Assembly: GCF_028826155.1 (NCBI RefSeq)
Contig: NZ_JAQGPN010000004.1
Span: forward strand, 1 to 64,000
Direction: 5' to 3'
Source of the DNA: Mesorhizobium shangrilense
Lineage (GTDB): Bacteria; Pseudomonadota; Alphaproteobacteria; Rhizobiales; Rhizobiaceae
Length of the DNA: 64,000 nucleotides
In this document: in pieces, positions 45,553 through 55,300 of the stretch
Numbering within the stretch: the first letter of the stretch is position 1
Layout of the letters: each line of letters starts with the position of its first letter
Position numbers and translations under genes: made by a program
The notes under the pieces: model-generated
Told to the model about the DNA's origin: nothing
What the model saw: the letters and a program-made list of their open reading frames with translations, nothing else
The model's database searches: none

Positions 45553-46476
45553 TTAGAGCGGGGAGGCGATACCGAGACCGGCCGCTGCCTTCCTAACGAG
45601 ATAACTGTTCTGATCAAACGTGTCGGTGACCTCGCGCTGTCCCTCGATGGCTGAGATCTCGGCGAAGCGCTCGGCGATGGCTTCCGGCGTGCGGCCGTCA
45701 GGCGGAAAGAACACGGCATCGGATTCCAGCAGGCGAATGCGCGCGAAACACCCGGAGCCGGCGCTCATGATGATGCGGGCCGGTGCGTCCTCGCTGACCA
45801 GAAACAGCACTCCGGGCGTCACCGACTCCGGCCCCATCAGGTCGAGCGCTTCCTGCGGCAGGAGACCTGCGGTCAGTCGCGTCGCGGCCCAAGGGGCCAG
45901 CATGTTCACGCGGATCCCGTGTTTTGCGCCCTCGATATGCAGCACATTCATCAGGCCGAGCATGCCGGACTTGGCGGCGGCGTAGGCGGCCTGGGCAAAC
46001 GCGCCGTAGAGGCCCGAGGTCGAGGAGGTCATCAGAACCCGGCCGTAGTTCTGGTCGCGCATGATGTTCCACACTGCGTGGGTGCAGAGGGTGGTACCGA
46101 GCAGATGCACGTCGACAACCTTGCGGAAATCGGCGATGTCCATCTTGCCGAACGACTTGTCGCGGGTGATGCCGGCATTGTTGACAAGGATGTCGACTCG
46201 TCCCCAGCGATCCATCGCCTTGGCGACCATGTCCTTGACTTCCTCTTCCTGCGACACGTCTGCCGGATCGGCAATCGCCTCGCCCCCGCCTGAGCGGATC
46301 TCCTCGGCGACGGATTCGGCAACGTCGCACGAGCGTCCTGCGCCCTGTCCGCTGCCGCCGAAATCATTGACGACCACCTTGGCTCCGCGCTCGGCAAGTG
46401 CGAGCGCATGGGCGCGACCGAGGCCGTTTCCCGCTCCCGTGACGATCGCCACCCGCCCGTCGAACCTTATGTCCAT
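45553..46476 (-). CDS. SDR 3-hydroxyacyl-CoA dehydrogenase (MFE-2 type), copy B
   Basis: A 307-residue paralogue of copy A: GAGNGLGRAHALALAERGAKVVVND, DILVNNAGITRDKSFGKM, and the triad in TSSTSGLYGAFAQAAYAAAKSG, with the same C-terminal extension. It oxidises a (3R)-hydroxyacyl-CoA to the 3-oxo form. The ATG ending at 46476 is preferred over one six codons upstream. It leads the two-gene minus-strand unit, and a 19-bp operator repeat lies 26 bases before its start. Confidence 0.92.
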   Translation of the reverse strand: MDIRFDGRVAIVTGAGNGLGRAHALALAERGAKVVVNDFGGSGQGAGRSCDVAESVAEEIRSGGGEAIADPADVSQEEEVKDMVAKAMDRWGRVDILVNNAGITRDKSFGKMDIADFRKVVDVHLLGTTLCTHAVWNIMRDQNYGRVLMTSSTSGLYGAFAQAAYAAAKSGMLGLMNVLHIEGAKHGIRVNMLAPWAATRLTAGLLPQEALDLMGPESVTPGVLFLVSEDAPARIIMSAGSGCFARIRLLESDAVFFPPDGRTPEAIAERFAEISAIEGQREVTDTFDQNSYLVRKAAAGLGIASPL

Positions 46477-46501
46477 GGCATGCCTCGTTCTCATCCCAAT
46501 C

Positions 46502-46520
46502 TAATAAACAGAACTCATTA
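46502..46520. promoter_or_regulatory. Candidate TetR operator, copy 3
   Basis: TAATAAA-CAGAA-CTCATTA, 19 bases, just upstream of SDR copy B on the minus strand. The right arm is a perfect TAATGAG half-site; the left arm differs in two positions. Confidence 0.6.
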
Positions 46521-46798
46521 CATGGGACGGTCGAGTGGTCAATTCGCGCTTTCGATGCCAAGCTCGCGTGTCGGAAGCGGCGTCGCTCGACCATCTGCGG
46601 TTCAACGGCTCGTTGTCGCGCCTGGTCAAGCCCGGCATGACGCGCGAAGGCCGCATTTGTGCAGGAAATACCTCGCCTCTATAGGCATGCGCTGGGGCGC
46701 GTAGCCGGACGGTCGATCCCTGTTGTCTAGATATGTGTAGAATCGCCGTCGCGCGTTCCGCAGGATCGAATGTTCTGATCGATGCGTTGACAGCCCGT

Positions 46799-46817
46799 TA
46801 GTGAGCGATACACATTA
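46799..46817. promoter_or_regulatory. Candidate TetR operator, copy 4
   Basis: TAGTGAG-CGATA-CACATTA, 19 bases, 63 bases before the thiolase start at 46881. Each arm differs from TAATGAG in one position. It would control the plus-strand operon from 46881 onward. Confidence 0.55.
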
Positions 46818-46880
46818 ACGACTGGAGACGGCACGTGGGGCGAGGGCGGCACAGCTCTTGTCGACGCAAGAAGGACTGAC

Positions 46881-48068
46881 ATGGTTGAGATCGTATTGGC
46901 GGGCGGCGCCCGCACACCTTTCGGGGATTTCGGCAAGAGCCTGCGCGACGTACCGCTTCAGACGCTCGGCATTCATGCCGTGAAGGCGTCCATCGAGCGG
47001 GCCGGCATCAAGGCCGAGAACATAGACAATCTCGTCTTCGGCAATGTCACGCCCGTCGATGCCGAGGCGGCGATCGTCAGCCGGGTCATAGCGGTACGGG
47101 CCGGCCTGCCAGTCGAGTCGGGTGCAATGGGTGTCAACCGCGGTTGCGCGTCGGGTCTCCAGGCCATCACCACCGCCGCCGAAAACATCATGTCCGGCGA
47201 ATCGAAGGTCGGCATTGCGGCCGGCGGCGAGAACTTCAGCCGCATTCCCTATGTGGCGCGCACGATGCGGTGGGGCGACACGAAGGGCCACGTTGCACTC
47301 GAGGACGGCGCCGATGTCATCTATCGCTGCGGCTTTTCCGGCGAGCTCATGGGATCCACGGCCGAGAACGTGGCGGAGAAATTCGGGTACAGTCGCGAGG
47401 AAATGGACGCTTGGGGGCTGATGAGCCAGCGCCGTGCGCAGGCCGCAATCGAGAGCGGCTTCCTGGGGCAGCAGGTGGTGCCCATCGAGGTTCCCGACCG
47501 CAAGTCTCCACGCATGCTCGAGCGCGACGAGTTTCCTCGTTTCGGTATCACCGCCGAGAAGCTTGCATCGCTCCGGCCTGTCTTCCGCAAGGAAGGCGGA
47601 CGCATAACGCCCGGCAGTTCCAGCGGTGTCACGGACGGCGCGGCCGCGATCGTCGTCGCCGAACGGGGCGTGGCCGAGGATCTCGGGATCACGCCTGACG
47701 CGAAGCTGCTCGGCTGGGCTGTCGCCGGCGTGCCGCCTGAGATCATGGGCATCGGACCCGTGCCCGCGACGCGCAAGCTGCTCGCGAAGTTCGGGATGAC
47801 GGCGGACGACGTCGACTATTTCGAGATCAACGAGGCATTCGCCGCAGTCAACATCCATGCCGAACGCGAACTCGGCGTCTCCCGCGACAAGACCAATCTC
47901 TATGGCGGCGGCATCTCGCTCGGCCATCCGCCCGGTGCAACCGGATTGCGCATGATGATGACGGCGATCGATCACCTGAAGGCGACAGGGCAGCGATACG
48001 CGGTGATCACGATGTGCATTGGTGGCGGCCAGGGGATGGCCGGCCTGATCGAGAACATGGCAGGTTGA
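46881..48068 (+). CDS. Acetyl-CoA C-acyltransferase (3-ketoacyl-CoA thiolase)
   Basis: A 395-residue thiolase. The nucleophile is in NRGCASGLQAI near residue 91, the histidine in SLGHPPGATGL near 352, and the second cysteine in TMCIGGGQGMA near 382. It is the first gene of a long plus-strand operon with the acyl-CoA ligase, two crotonases, an SDR and the single-chain carboxylase. It completes a beta-oxidation cycle. The ATG at 46881 follows AGAAGGAC. Confidence 0.93.
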   Translation: MVEIVLAGGARTPFGDFGKSLRDVPLQTLGIHAVKASIERAGIKAENIDNLVFGNVTPVDAEAAIVSRVIAVRAGLPVESGAMGVNRGCASGLQAITTAAENIMSGESKVGIAAGGENFSRIPYVARTMRWGDTKGHVALEDGADVIYRCGFSGELMGSTAENVAEKFGYSREEMDAWGLMSQRRAQAAIESGFLGQQVVPIEVPDRKSPRMLERDEFPRFGITAEKLASLRPVFRKEGGRITPGSSSGVTDGAAAIVVAERGVAEDLGITPDAKLLGWAVAGVPPEIMGIGPVPATRKLLAKFGMTADDVDYFEINEAFAAVNIHAERELGVSRDKTNLYGGGISLGHPPGATGLRMMMTAIDHLKATGQRYAVITMCIGGGQGMAGLIENMAG

Positions 48069-48143
48069 GCCGGCGGCTACACGCTGGACGCCGTCTCGAT
48101 CACATGGCACGCAGATGCCGCTGCAGACTGGGGGAGGAGTAGC

Positions 48144-49712
48144 ATGCTTTTGACGCAGCCCTTGAGGCGTATGGGACAATTGGCGGCCAAGCGTCTGGCC
48201 GTCGTGGATGGGGCGGAGAGGCGGAACTGGTCGCAGGTCAACGATCGTGTTGCACGTCTGGCGGCCGGTCTCGGCGCGCTGGGTATCAATGTCGGCGATC
48301 GCGTCGCCATCCTGGCGCTCAACTCGTCGCGCTACATGGAAGCCTATTTCGGCACCCTGTGGGCGGGTGCCGTGGCGGTGCCTCTCAACACGCGATGGAG
48401 TTTCGAGGAACTCGCCTACGGCCTCACCGATTCCGAGCCGGACGTCCTGTTCATTGATGCCACCTTCCTGCCGCATCTCGCGGGTCTGCGCGAGCGCTGG
48501 AAAGGCTTGAAGCACGTCGTCTTCATTGGTGAGCCCGTCGCAGGATCGCAGGAGCTGATCACCTATGAACGCCTGCTCGCGGACAATGCGCCGGTGCCGG
48601 CGGCCCCGGTGCCGCCCGAAGCATTGGCGGTTATCTGCTACACTGGCGGCACCACCGGCCTCTCAAAGGGCGTGATGCTGTCGCATCTGGCAGTATGGGC
48701 GAGTTCGGTCGCGCTCAGCATCGACTACGCCCATATCGCGTCGCGCGATACGATCTTCCTCCATGCCATGCCGCTGTTCCATTCGGGCGGGTCGGCCGTG
48801 CTGTTTGCCACGACGATCGCCGGCGGCACGCATGTCTTCCTGCCCGGGTTCAATCCGACCCAGATCCTGCAGACGATCCAGAACGAGAAGATCACGCACA
48901 CACAGCTCGTGCCGACGATGGTGCGGATGCTCCTCGACCAGCCCGACTTCGAAAGCTACGACGTCTCGTCGTTGCAGACGCTGATCTATGGCGGTGCGCC
49001 AATGTCGGCTGCCCAGATCGAGGAAACGCTGGCGAAATTGCCACGTGTCAACCTTCAGCAGGGCTACGGCCAGACAGAGCTTGCTCCCTACATCTCCAGC
49101 CTTCGCCCAGAGGACCACGTGACGACCGGCGAGCGCGCAAAGCGACTGCGGTCGGCGGGATATGCCGGCCTTTGCAGCGAGATCATGGTCTGCGATCCAG
49201 ATGGCAAAGAACTTCCGGCTGGCGAGATCGGCGAGGTCTGCGTGCGCGGCCCGCATATGATGAGCGGCTACTGGCGCAAGCCCAACGAGACGGCAGCGGC
49301 TATGGTCGACGGCTGGATCCGGACCGGTGACGCCGGTTACCTCGACGAAGACGGCTTCGTCTTTCTCGTCGATCGTATCAAGGACATGATCGTGACCGGC
49401 GGTGAAAACGTCTACTCAAGCGAGGTCGAGAATGCGATCGCGCGTCATCCTGCCGTTGCCACGGTCGCCGTCATCGGCATTCCGAGCGAAAAATGGGGCG
49501 AGGCCGTCCACGCCGTCATCATCCTGCGCAAGGACCAACACGCGACCGAGAGCGAGATCATCGAGCACAGCCGCAGGCATATATCCGGCTACAAGTGCCC
49601 GCGTTCGGTGGAATTCCGGACGGAACCGCTTCCGCTGGCCGGTCCCGGGAAGATCCTGAAGCGTGCTCTGCGCGCGCCCTACTGGCAGGCGGGCCAATCG
49701 AGGATTGCCTGA
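48144..49712 (+). CDS. AMP-forming acyl-CoA synthetase
   Basis: A 522-residue ANL-superfamily ligase that activates a carboxylic acid with ATP and CoA. The P-loop YTGGTTGLSKGVMLSH is near residues 170-185, the adenylate motif QGYGQTELAPY near 304-314, the hinge GWIRTGDAGYLDEDG near 389-403, RIKDMIVTGGENVYSSEVE near 411-429, and the catalytic lysine in PGKILKRALR near 508-517. It starts 75 bases after the thiolase behind GGGGGAGGAG. This is the only intact acid-activating enzyme in the window and so the likely entry point of the pathway. Confidence 0.93.
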   Translation: MLLTQPLRRMGQLAAKRLAVVDGAERRNWSQVNDRVARLAAGLGALGINVGDRVAILALNSSRYMEAYFGTLWAGAVAVPLNTRWSFEELAYGLTDSEPDVLFIDATFLPHLAGLRERWKGLKHVVFIGEPVAGSQELITYERLLADNAPVPAAPVPPEALAVICYTGGTTGLSKGVMLSHLAVWASSVALSIDYAHIASRDTIFLHAMPLFHSGGSAVLFATTIAGGTHVFLPGFNPTQILQTIQNEKITHTQLVPTMVRMLLDQPDFESYDVSSLQTLIYGGAPMSAAQIEETLAKLPRVNLQQGYGQTELAPYISSLRPEDHVTTGERAKRLRSAGYAGLCSEIMVCDPDGKELPAGEIGEVCVRGPHMMSGYWRKPNETAAAMVDGWIRTGDAGYLDEDGFVFLVDRIKDMIVTGGENVYSSEVENAIARHPAVATVAVIGIPSEKWGEAVHAVIILRKDQHATESEIIEHSRRHISGYKCPRSVEFRTEPLPLAGPGKILKRALRAPYWQAGQSRIA

Positions 49713-49772
49713 TCTTTTAGCCGGCACCGATGGGCGGCGCCGGCCAAGCGCTCCGACGACAAGGTCATTCGA

Positions 49773-50528
49773 ATGCTGGACGCAATCCGGCACGGGTCTG
49801 CGCTCGTGCTTACGCTGAATATTCCGCACAAGCGCAACGTGATCTCGCGCGCCATGTGCGCCGCCATTCTGGCCAGGCTGGACGAGGCCGGCACGGACCC
49901 GGATATCCGGGCCATCGTCATCACCGGAGCGGGAGGAAACTTCTGCGCGGGCGGCGATTTCGACGACATGAAGGCACGCGGACTGGCGGGCTGGCGCGAG
50001 CATTTCGACCATGTGATCCGCTTGGCCCGCCGGATGATTTCGTATCCGAAACCGATCATCGCGGCGGTGGAAGGATGGACGGTCGGCGCCGGCCTTTCGC
50101 TTGCCTGTTGCTGCGATCTCATCGTGGCGGACGAGAAGGCGCGTTTCGCCTACGGCTTTGACCGCGTCGGCGTGCTGCCGGACATGGGGCTAATCTATAC
50201 CTTACCGGTCCGGGTCGGCGTGGTACGGGCTCGCCAGATCATGATCTGGGGCGAGATGTTCGACGCCGCCGGCGCGAAGGCCGACGGCCTCGTCGACAGG
50301 ATCGCGCCGGCCGGCTCCGTCCTCGAAACCGCTCTCGCCGCGGCCGAAGATGTCGCGCGGGCGGCGCCGCTGCCGATCGGCTATCTCAAATCGTTCACCA
50401 CCGACGGACTGGAGCGGGCGCTGGCCTTCGAGAAGGATTGCGCCTCGATGCTCTTCACCAGCGAAGACCACGCAGAGGGTGTCGCCGCCTTCAAGGAACG
50501 GCGTCAACCGCAGTTCACGGGGCGTTGA
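49773..50528 (+). CDS. Enoyl-CoA hydratase/isomerase, tandem copy A
   Basis: A 251-residue crotonase-fold enzyme. GAGGNFCAGGDFDDMKARG and VEGWTVGAGLSLACCCDLIV form the oxyanion hole; the catalytic region reads FAYGFDRVGVLPDMGLIYTLP, with Asp in place of Glu as in PaaG-like isomerases. It is followed two bases on by a paralogue. The ATG at 49773 has AAGG upstream. It is probably an isomerase or a hydratase for an unusual substrate. Confidence 0.9.
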   Translation: MLDAIRHGSALVLTLNIPHKRNVISRAMCAAILARLDEAGTDPDIRAIVITGAGGNFCAGGDFDDMKARGLAGWREHFDHVIRLARRMISYPKPIIAAVEGWTVGAGLSLACCCDLIVADEKARFAYGFDRVGVLPDMGLIYTLPVRVGVVRARQIMIWGEMFDAAGAKADGLVDRIAPAGSVLETALAAAEDVARAAPLPIGYLKSFTTDGLERALAFEKDCASMLFTSEDHAEGVAAFKERRQPQFTGR

Positions 50529-50530
50529 GG

Positions 50531-51328
50531 ATGGCGGTCGCCCCGCACCTTGACCTGGCGGATGCTGGCAACGGCCTTCGGATCGGCCGCAGCGGGGCGG
50601 TGTTCGTCGCCATCATCGATGCGCCCGATACACGCAATGCGATCTCGCGCCTTCTGGCGGAAAGTCTTGCCGACGCTCTCGACACCGCGGCCGATGACGG
50701 AACCTTGGGCGCAGTCGTTGTCAGCGGAACATCGTCGATATTCAGCTCCGGCGGAGATTTTGCCGACATGCGGGCCCGCGCGGCAGGCGACTGGCGCGAG
50801 CATTTCGATCACATGGCGCGACTGACGCGCCGGCTTGCCGCGTTCTCCAAGCCAACCGTGGCGGCGGTTGAAGGTTGGGCGATCGGCGGCGGCATGGCGT
50901 TGGCCTGTTGTTGTGACAGGGTCGTCGTCGGCAGCGATGCCCGCCTCGTTTACGGCTTCGACCGGATCGCGGTCCTGCCGGATGTCGGCTTGTCGCACAT
51001 GCTCGCCGCGCGCGTCGGCGCGGCGAGGGCGCGCCGGCTGATGGTGATGGGTGAAACTCACGACGCCGACGAGGCGCTGGCCGAGGGCTTGGTCGATCGC
51101 CTGGTGAAGGCGGGTTCTGCACTGGAGGAGGCGATCGGCGAGGCCGCCGCCGCGGCGCGCAATGCGCCGCTGCCGATAGCTCTTCTCAAATCCTACACAG
51201 GCCTGGGACTGGAGCGCGCCCTGGGCTTTGAGAAGGACTGCGCTTCAAGGCTTTTCATCAGCGCCGACCACACCGAGGGGCTGACTGCCTTCCGCGGGCG
51301 GCGGCCGGCAGCGTTCACGGGACACTAG
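50531..51328 (+). CDS. Enoyl-CoA hydratase/isomerase, tandem copy B
   Basis: A 265-residue paralogue of the preceding gene: SGTSSIFSSGGDFADMRARA, VEGWAIGGGMALACCCDRVV, and LVYGFDRIAVLPDVGLSHML. The active-site Asp position is kept, but the oxyanion loop has Ser where copy A has Cys-Ala. The ATG at 50531 lies two bases after the copy A stop. The two may form a hetero-oligomer or act on consecutive intermediates. Confidence 0.89.
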   Translation: MAVAPHLDLADAGNGLRIGRSGAVFVAIIDAPDTRNAISRLLAESLADALDTAADDGTLGAVVVSGTSSIFSSGGDFADMRARAAGDWREHFDHMARLTRRLAAFSKPTVAAVEGWAIGGGMALACCCDRVVVGSDARLVYGFDRIAVLPDVGLSHMLAARVGAARARRLMVMGETHDADEALAEGLVDRLVKAGSALEEAIGEAAAAARNAPLPIALLKSYTGLGLERALGFEKDCASRLFISADHTEGLTAFRGRRPAAFTGH

Positions 51329-51339
51329 GGAGAAGGCGC

Positions 51340-52194
51340 ATGTTCAAGGATGATCTTCTGGACGGCAAGCGGATACTCGTCACCGGCGGCGGGACCGGGC
51401 TTGGCAAGAGCATGGCGTCGCGCTTTTCCGAACTGGGGGCGGTCGTCATCATCGCCGGCCGCCGGGAGGCCGTTCTCGAGGAAACAGCGGCCGAGATATC
51501 CGCCCGCTCCGGCCGCAAGGTACATACGAAGCGACTGGACGTGCGCGACCCGGACATGGTCGAGCGGGTATTCGACGAGATCTGGGCCGACGGGCCGCTG
51601 ACCTCGCTACTCAATAACGCCGCCGGAAACTTCATCGCCCAGACCGAGCGGCTGTCGTCGCGCGCCTTCGACGCCGTGACCGACATCGTGCTGGGCGGGA
51701 CGGCCTATTGCACGCTTGCCGCCGGGCGCCGCTGGATCGAAGCAGGGCTTGGCGGCAACATTCTGTCCATCGTCACCACGGCGGCATGGACCGGACAGCC
51801 CTTCACGGCGCCGTCGGCCGCCGCCAAGGCTGGCGTGCTCGCACTGATGCGCACGCTCGCGGTCGAATGGGGACCCAAGCACATCCGCACCGCTGCCATC
51901 GCTCCGGGGTATTTTCACACCGACGGCGCCTGGGACCGCATGTATCCCGAAGGCGCAATCTCGGAGCCGCTGCACAACGAAATTCCCGCGCGGCGGATGG
52001 GCGACCATGCCGAACTGGCCAACCTCGCCAGCTACATCATGTCGGATGCCGCCAGCTACATCACCGGGGAATGCATCGTCATCGACGGCGGACGCTGGCT
52101 GGGCGGCGCCAACGGCTTCGCCACCCGGCCGCTGTTCACCTGGGACAACGAACGCTGGGATCGGGCGCGCGACGAGATGCGAGGTGCCCGCTAG
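51340..52194 (+). CDS. SDR oxidoreductase (2,4-dienoyl-CoA reductase-like)
   Basis: A 284-residue short-chain dehydrogenase. TGGGTGLGKSMASRF near residues 17-31, LLNNAAGNFIAQTERLS near 88-104, and VTTAAWTGQPFTAPSAAAKAGVLALMRTLAVEWG near 144-177. The catalytic Lys is kept (AAKAG) but the Tyr position is Ser/Ala, as in 2,4-dienoyl-CoA reductases, which reduce conjugated double bonds with NADPH. It follows the crotonase pair by 11 bases behind AGGGAGAAGG. Confidence 0.89.
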   Translation: MFKDDLLDGKRILVTGGGTGLGKSMASRFSELGAVVIIAGRREAVLEETAAEISARSGRKVHTKRLDVRDPDMVERVFDEIWADGPLTSLLNNAAGNFIAQTERLSSRAFDAVTDIVLGGTAYCTLAAGRRWIEAGLGGNILSIVTTAAWTGQPFTAPSAAAKAGVLALMRTLAVEWGPKHIRTAAIAPGYFHTDGAWDRMYPEGAISEPLHNEIPARRMGDHAELANLASYIMSDAASYITGECIVIDGGRWLGGANGFATRPLFTWDNERWDRARDEMRGAR

Positions 52195-52224
52195 CACGAT
52201 TGCATGCCGAGATGATCAAGGGAG

Positions 52225-52383
52225 GAAGTCATGAAGGAAACGACATTCGGGATCGCGCCGACGTAGAAAGTGCAGAAGCACCTCGTCCGGTCAGAGGGGA
52301 TCACGGCCGACACGTGGGACAGAGAAAAGGCGGGCATCCTCGTCAGGCGGGAAAAGCTTGGTGGTGAGGGGCAGACAACGCGC
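52225..52383 (+). pseudogene. C-terminal remnant of an acyl-CoA ligase
   Basis: The frame running into the carboxylase reads KETTFGIAPT, a TAG stop at 52264-52266, then KVQKHLVRSEGITADTWDR and EKAGILVRREKL. This is the C-terminal tail of a CaiC-like AMP-forming acyl-CoA ligase (usual form: PKTPTEKVQK.LR..GVTADTWDRE.AGI..RR), with the Glu codon before KVQK changed to a stop. The rest of the ligase is gone. A GGGAGGAAG ribosome site and ATG at 52231 could still make an 11-residue peptide ahead of the carboxylase. Confidence 0.6.
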
Positions 52384-55300
52384 ATGAGCTTCAAGAGACT
52401 ATTGATCGCCAATCGCGGCGAGATCGCGATCCGCATCGCCCGCGCTGCCGCCGACCTTGGCGTGGAAACCGTCGCCGTCCATGCGCCGGACGACGAAGCA
52501 TCACTGCATGTGCGTCATGCGGACAGTGCGATCCGGCTGGAGGGAAGAGGTGCTGCGGCATATCTCGACATCGCGCAGCTGGTCGCCGTCGCGCAGCGGG
52601 CTGGTTGCGATGCGGTGCATCCCGGCTACGGCTTCCTGTCTGAGAACCCGGCGTTTGCTCGGGCTCTGGCGGAAGCCGGGATAACGTTTGTCGGCCCGTC
52701 CGCCGATCTGCTCGATCTGTTCGGAGACAAGTTGAAGGCGAAGGCGCTGGCGCGCGAGGCGGGTGTGCCGGTGGCGGGCGGCACCACGGGCGCAACCACG
52801 CCCGCGGAAGCGCATGCCTATTTTGCGTCGCTGAAGCCCGGCGAGGGTGTCCTGGTGAAGGCGGTCGCCGGTGGCGGCGGGCGTGGCATGCGCCTGGTCA
52901 CCCAGGTCTACGATCTCGACGCTGCGATGGAACGCTGCCGCTCGGAGGCGCTTGCTGCGTTTGGTGACGGTTCGGTCTATGTGGAGCGCCTCATTCCGCG
53001 CGCCCGCCACATCGAGGTGCAGGTCGCAGGCGACGGTAGGGGCAACGTGACGCATCTATGGGAGCGCGAATGCACTCTCCAGCGGCGGCATCAGAAGCTG
53101 GTCGAGATTGCACCCAGCCCGGGACTTGCACCGGCTCTGCGGCAGCGCGTCATCGATGCCGCACTGACGATGGCCAGGCGCGCGAGCTATCTTGCGCTCG
53201 GCACGTTCGAGTTCCTGGTGTCGGAGGGAGGCGATGCCGCCACTGACTTCATCTTCATCGAATGCAACCCGCGCCTGCAGGTAGAGCACACGGTCACCGA
53301 GGCGGTAACCGGCGTCGATCTTGTGCGGGCGCAACTGCTGCTGGCGGCGGGCGCGTCGCTCGCCGATGCCGGTCTCGACACCGAGCCGATGCCGCCTCGC
53401 GGCGTGGCGATCCAGCTTCGCGTCAATATGGAGACGATGCTGCCAGACGGGCAGGCCCTGCCTTCGGCCGGCCGGCTCGATGCGTTCGATCTGCCGGGCG
53501 GCCCGGGGGTGCGCGTCGATACATTCGGCTACGCGGGATACGAAACGAATACCGGTTTCGATTCCCTTATCGCCAAGGTCGTCGCGCATTCGCCACAAGG
53601 CTATGCAGAAGCGCTGCGGCGCGCCGGCCGGGCACTTTCGGAATTCCGCATCGCCGGCGTCGACACCAACATCGGCTTCCTGAAGAATGTTGTTGCGCAC
53701 CCCGAGGTCGCCGCCGATCGCGTCGATACGCGTTTCGTCGAGCGGTACATCGCGGATCTTGCGGTTCTGTCTCCGCAAGACGCCGTGAGGCACTTTCCCG
53801 TCACTGCCGCGTCGACGGCGACCGACCGACCGCGAAAGGCGGTGGACGCGCCGGCCGATGCGGTTGCCATCGCAACACCGATGCCCGGCCTGGTCGTCAG
53901 CGTGCTCGTCGAGCCGGGCAGCTTCGTACAGCGCGGCAGCGAACTGCTGGTTGTCGAGGCGATGAAGTCGGAGCTGGTGATCCGAGCAGAGGCGGCGGGC
54001 GTCGTCCGGACCGTCCCCGTCGTCGCCGGCGACGTGGTCAAGCTTGGCGATACCGTCGCCTTCATCACGCCGGACGAGGGCGCTGCGCACGAGGACACGG
54101 AAGCCGACGACTTCGACCCGGACGAGATCCGAGCCGATCTTGCCGACCTGGTGCAGCGCAAGTACGAGCTGACGGATGCCGCGCGTCCTGATGCGGTCGC
54201 GCGCCGTCACGCGAAAGGCGGACGCACCGCGCGCGAGAATGTCGAGGATCTGTGCGATCCCGGAACCTTCGTCGAGTATGGCGGCCTTATCCTGGCGCTT
54301 CAGCGAGGGCGTCGGCCGATGGAGGAGCTGAAACGCGTCAGTCCTGCCGACGGCATGATCGCGGGAATGGGCACCATCAACGGCGACCTTTTTGCCGAGG
54401 ACAAGACCCGCTGCTCGGTGCTCGCCTACGATTATACCGTCTTTGCGGGCACGCAGGGTTTCCAGGCCCATGCCAAGAAGGACCGGATGTTCGAGCTCGC
54501 CGAGCTTCACGAAACCCCGGTGGTGATGTTCACCGAAGGCGGCGGCGGCCGGCCGGGCGACACCGACTATGTCGGTGTCGCAGGCCTGAACATGCGCACC
54601 TTCTGGCATTTCGGTCGGCTGAGCGCAAAGGTTCCGCTGATCGGCATCAATTCCGGCCGCTGCTTTGCCGGCAACGCCGCGCTGCTGGGTAGTTGCGACG
54701 TCGTCATCGCCACCCGTAATTCGAGCATCGGCATGGCCGGACCCGCCATGATCGAGGCCGGTGGTCTCGGCGCGGTGAGCGCCGACGAGGTGGGGCCGGT
54801 CTCGGTGCAGGGGGCAAACGGCGTGATCGATCTGCTGGTGCACGACGAGGCGGATGCAGTGCGCGCTGCCAAGCATTATCTGTCCTTCTTCCAGGGAAAG
54901 CTGGACGATTGGACGTGCCCAGATCAGCGCGATCTGCGCCGCGCAGTGCCGGAGAACCGGCTGCGGATCTACGACATCCGCGTGGTCCTGAAGACGCTGG
55001 CGGACACTGGCTCGCTGCTCGAGCTGCGCAGCGGTTTCGCCGCTGGCATGATCACAGCGTTGATGCGTGTCGAGGGGCATCAGATCGGCGTCATCGCCAA
55101 CAATCCGATGCATCTGGGCGGAGCGATCGACGCGCCGGCAGCCGATAAGGCCGCCCGCTTCATGCAGCTTTGCGACGCCTTCGACATCCCGATCCTGTCG
55201 CTCTGTGACACGCCCGGCTTCATGGTCGGACCGGAATCGGAAAAGACCGCGACGGTGCGTCATTTCTCCCGGCTCTTCATCATCGGCGCCAACCTCGACG

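Noticed and set aside
46815..48515. Open frame of 566 codons on the minus strand
   Set aside because: It covers the thiolase on the opposite strand, and the thiolase has all its active-site motifs.
52270..52383. GTG at 52270 as start of the carboxylase
   Set aside because: The extra 38 residues match the tail of an acyl-CoA ligase, not a biotin carboxylase N-terminus.
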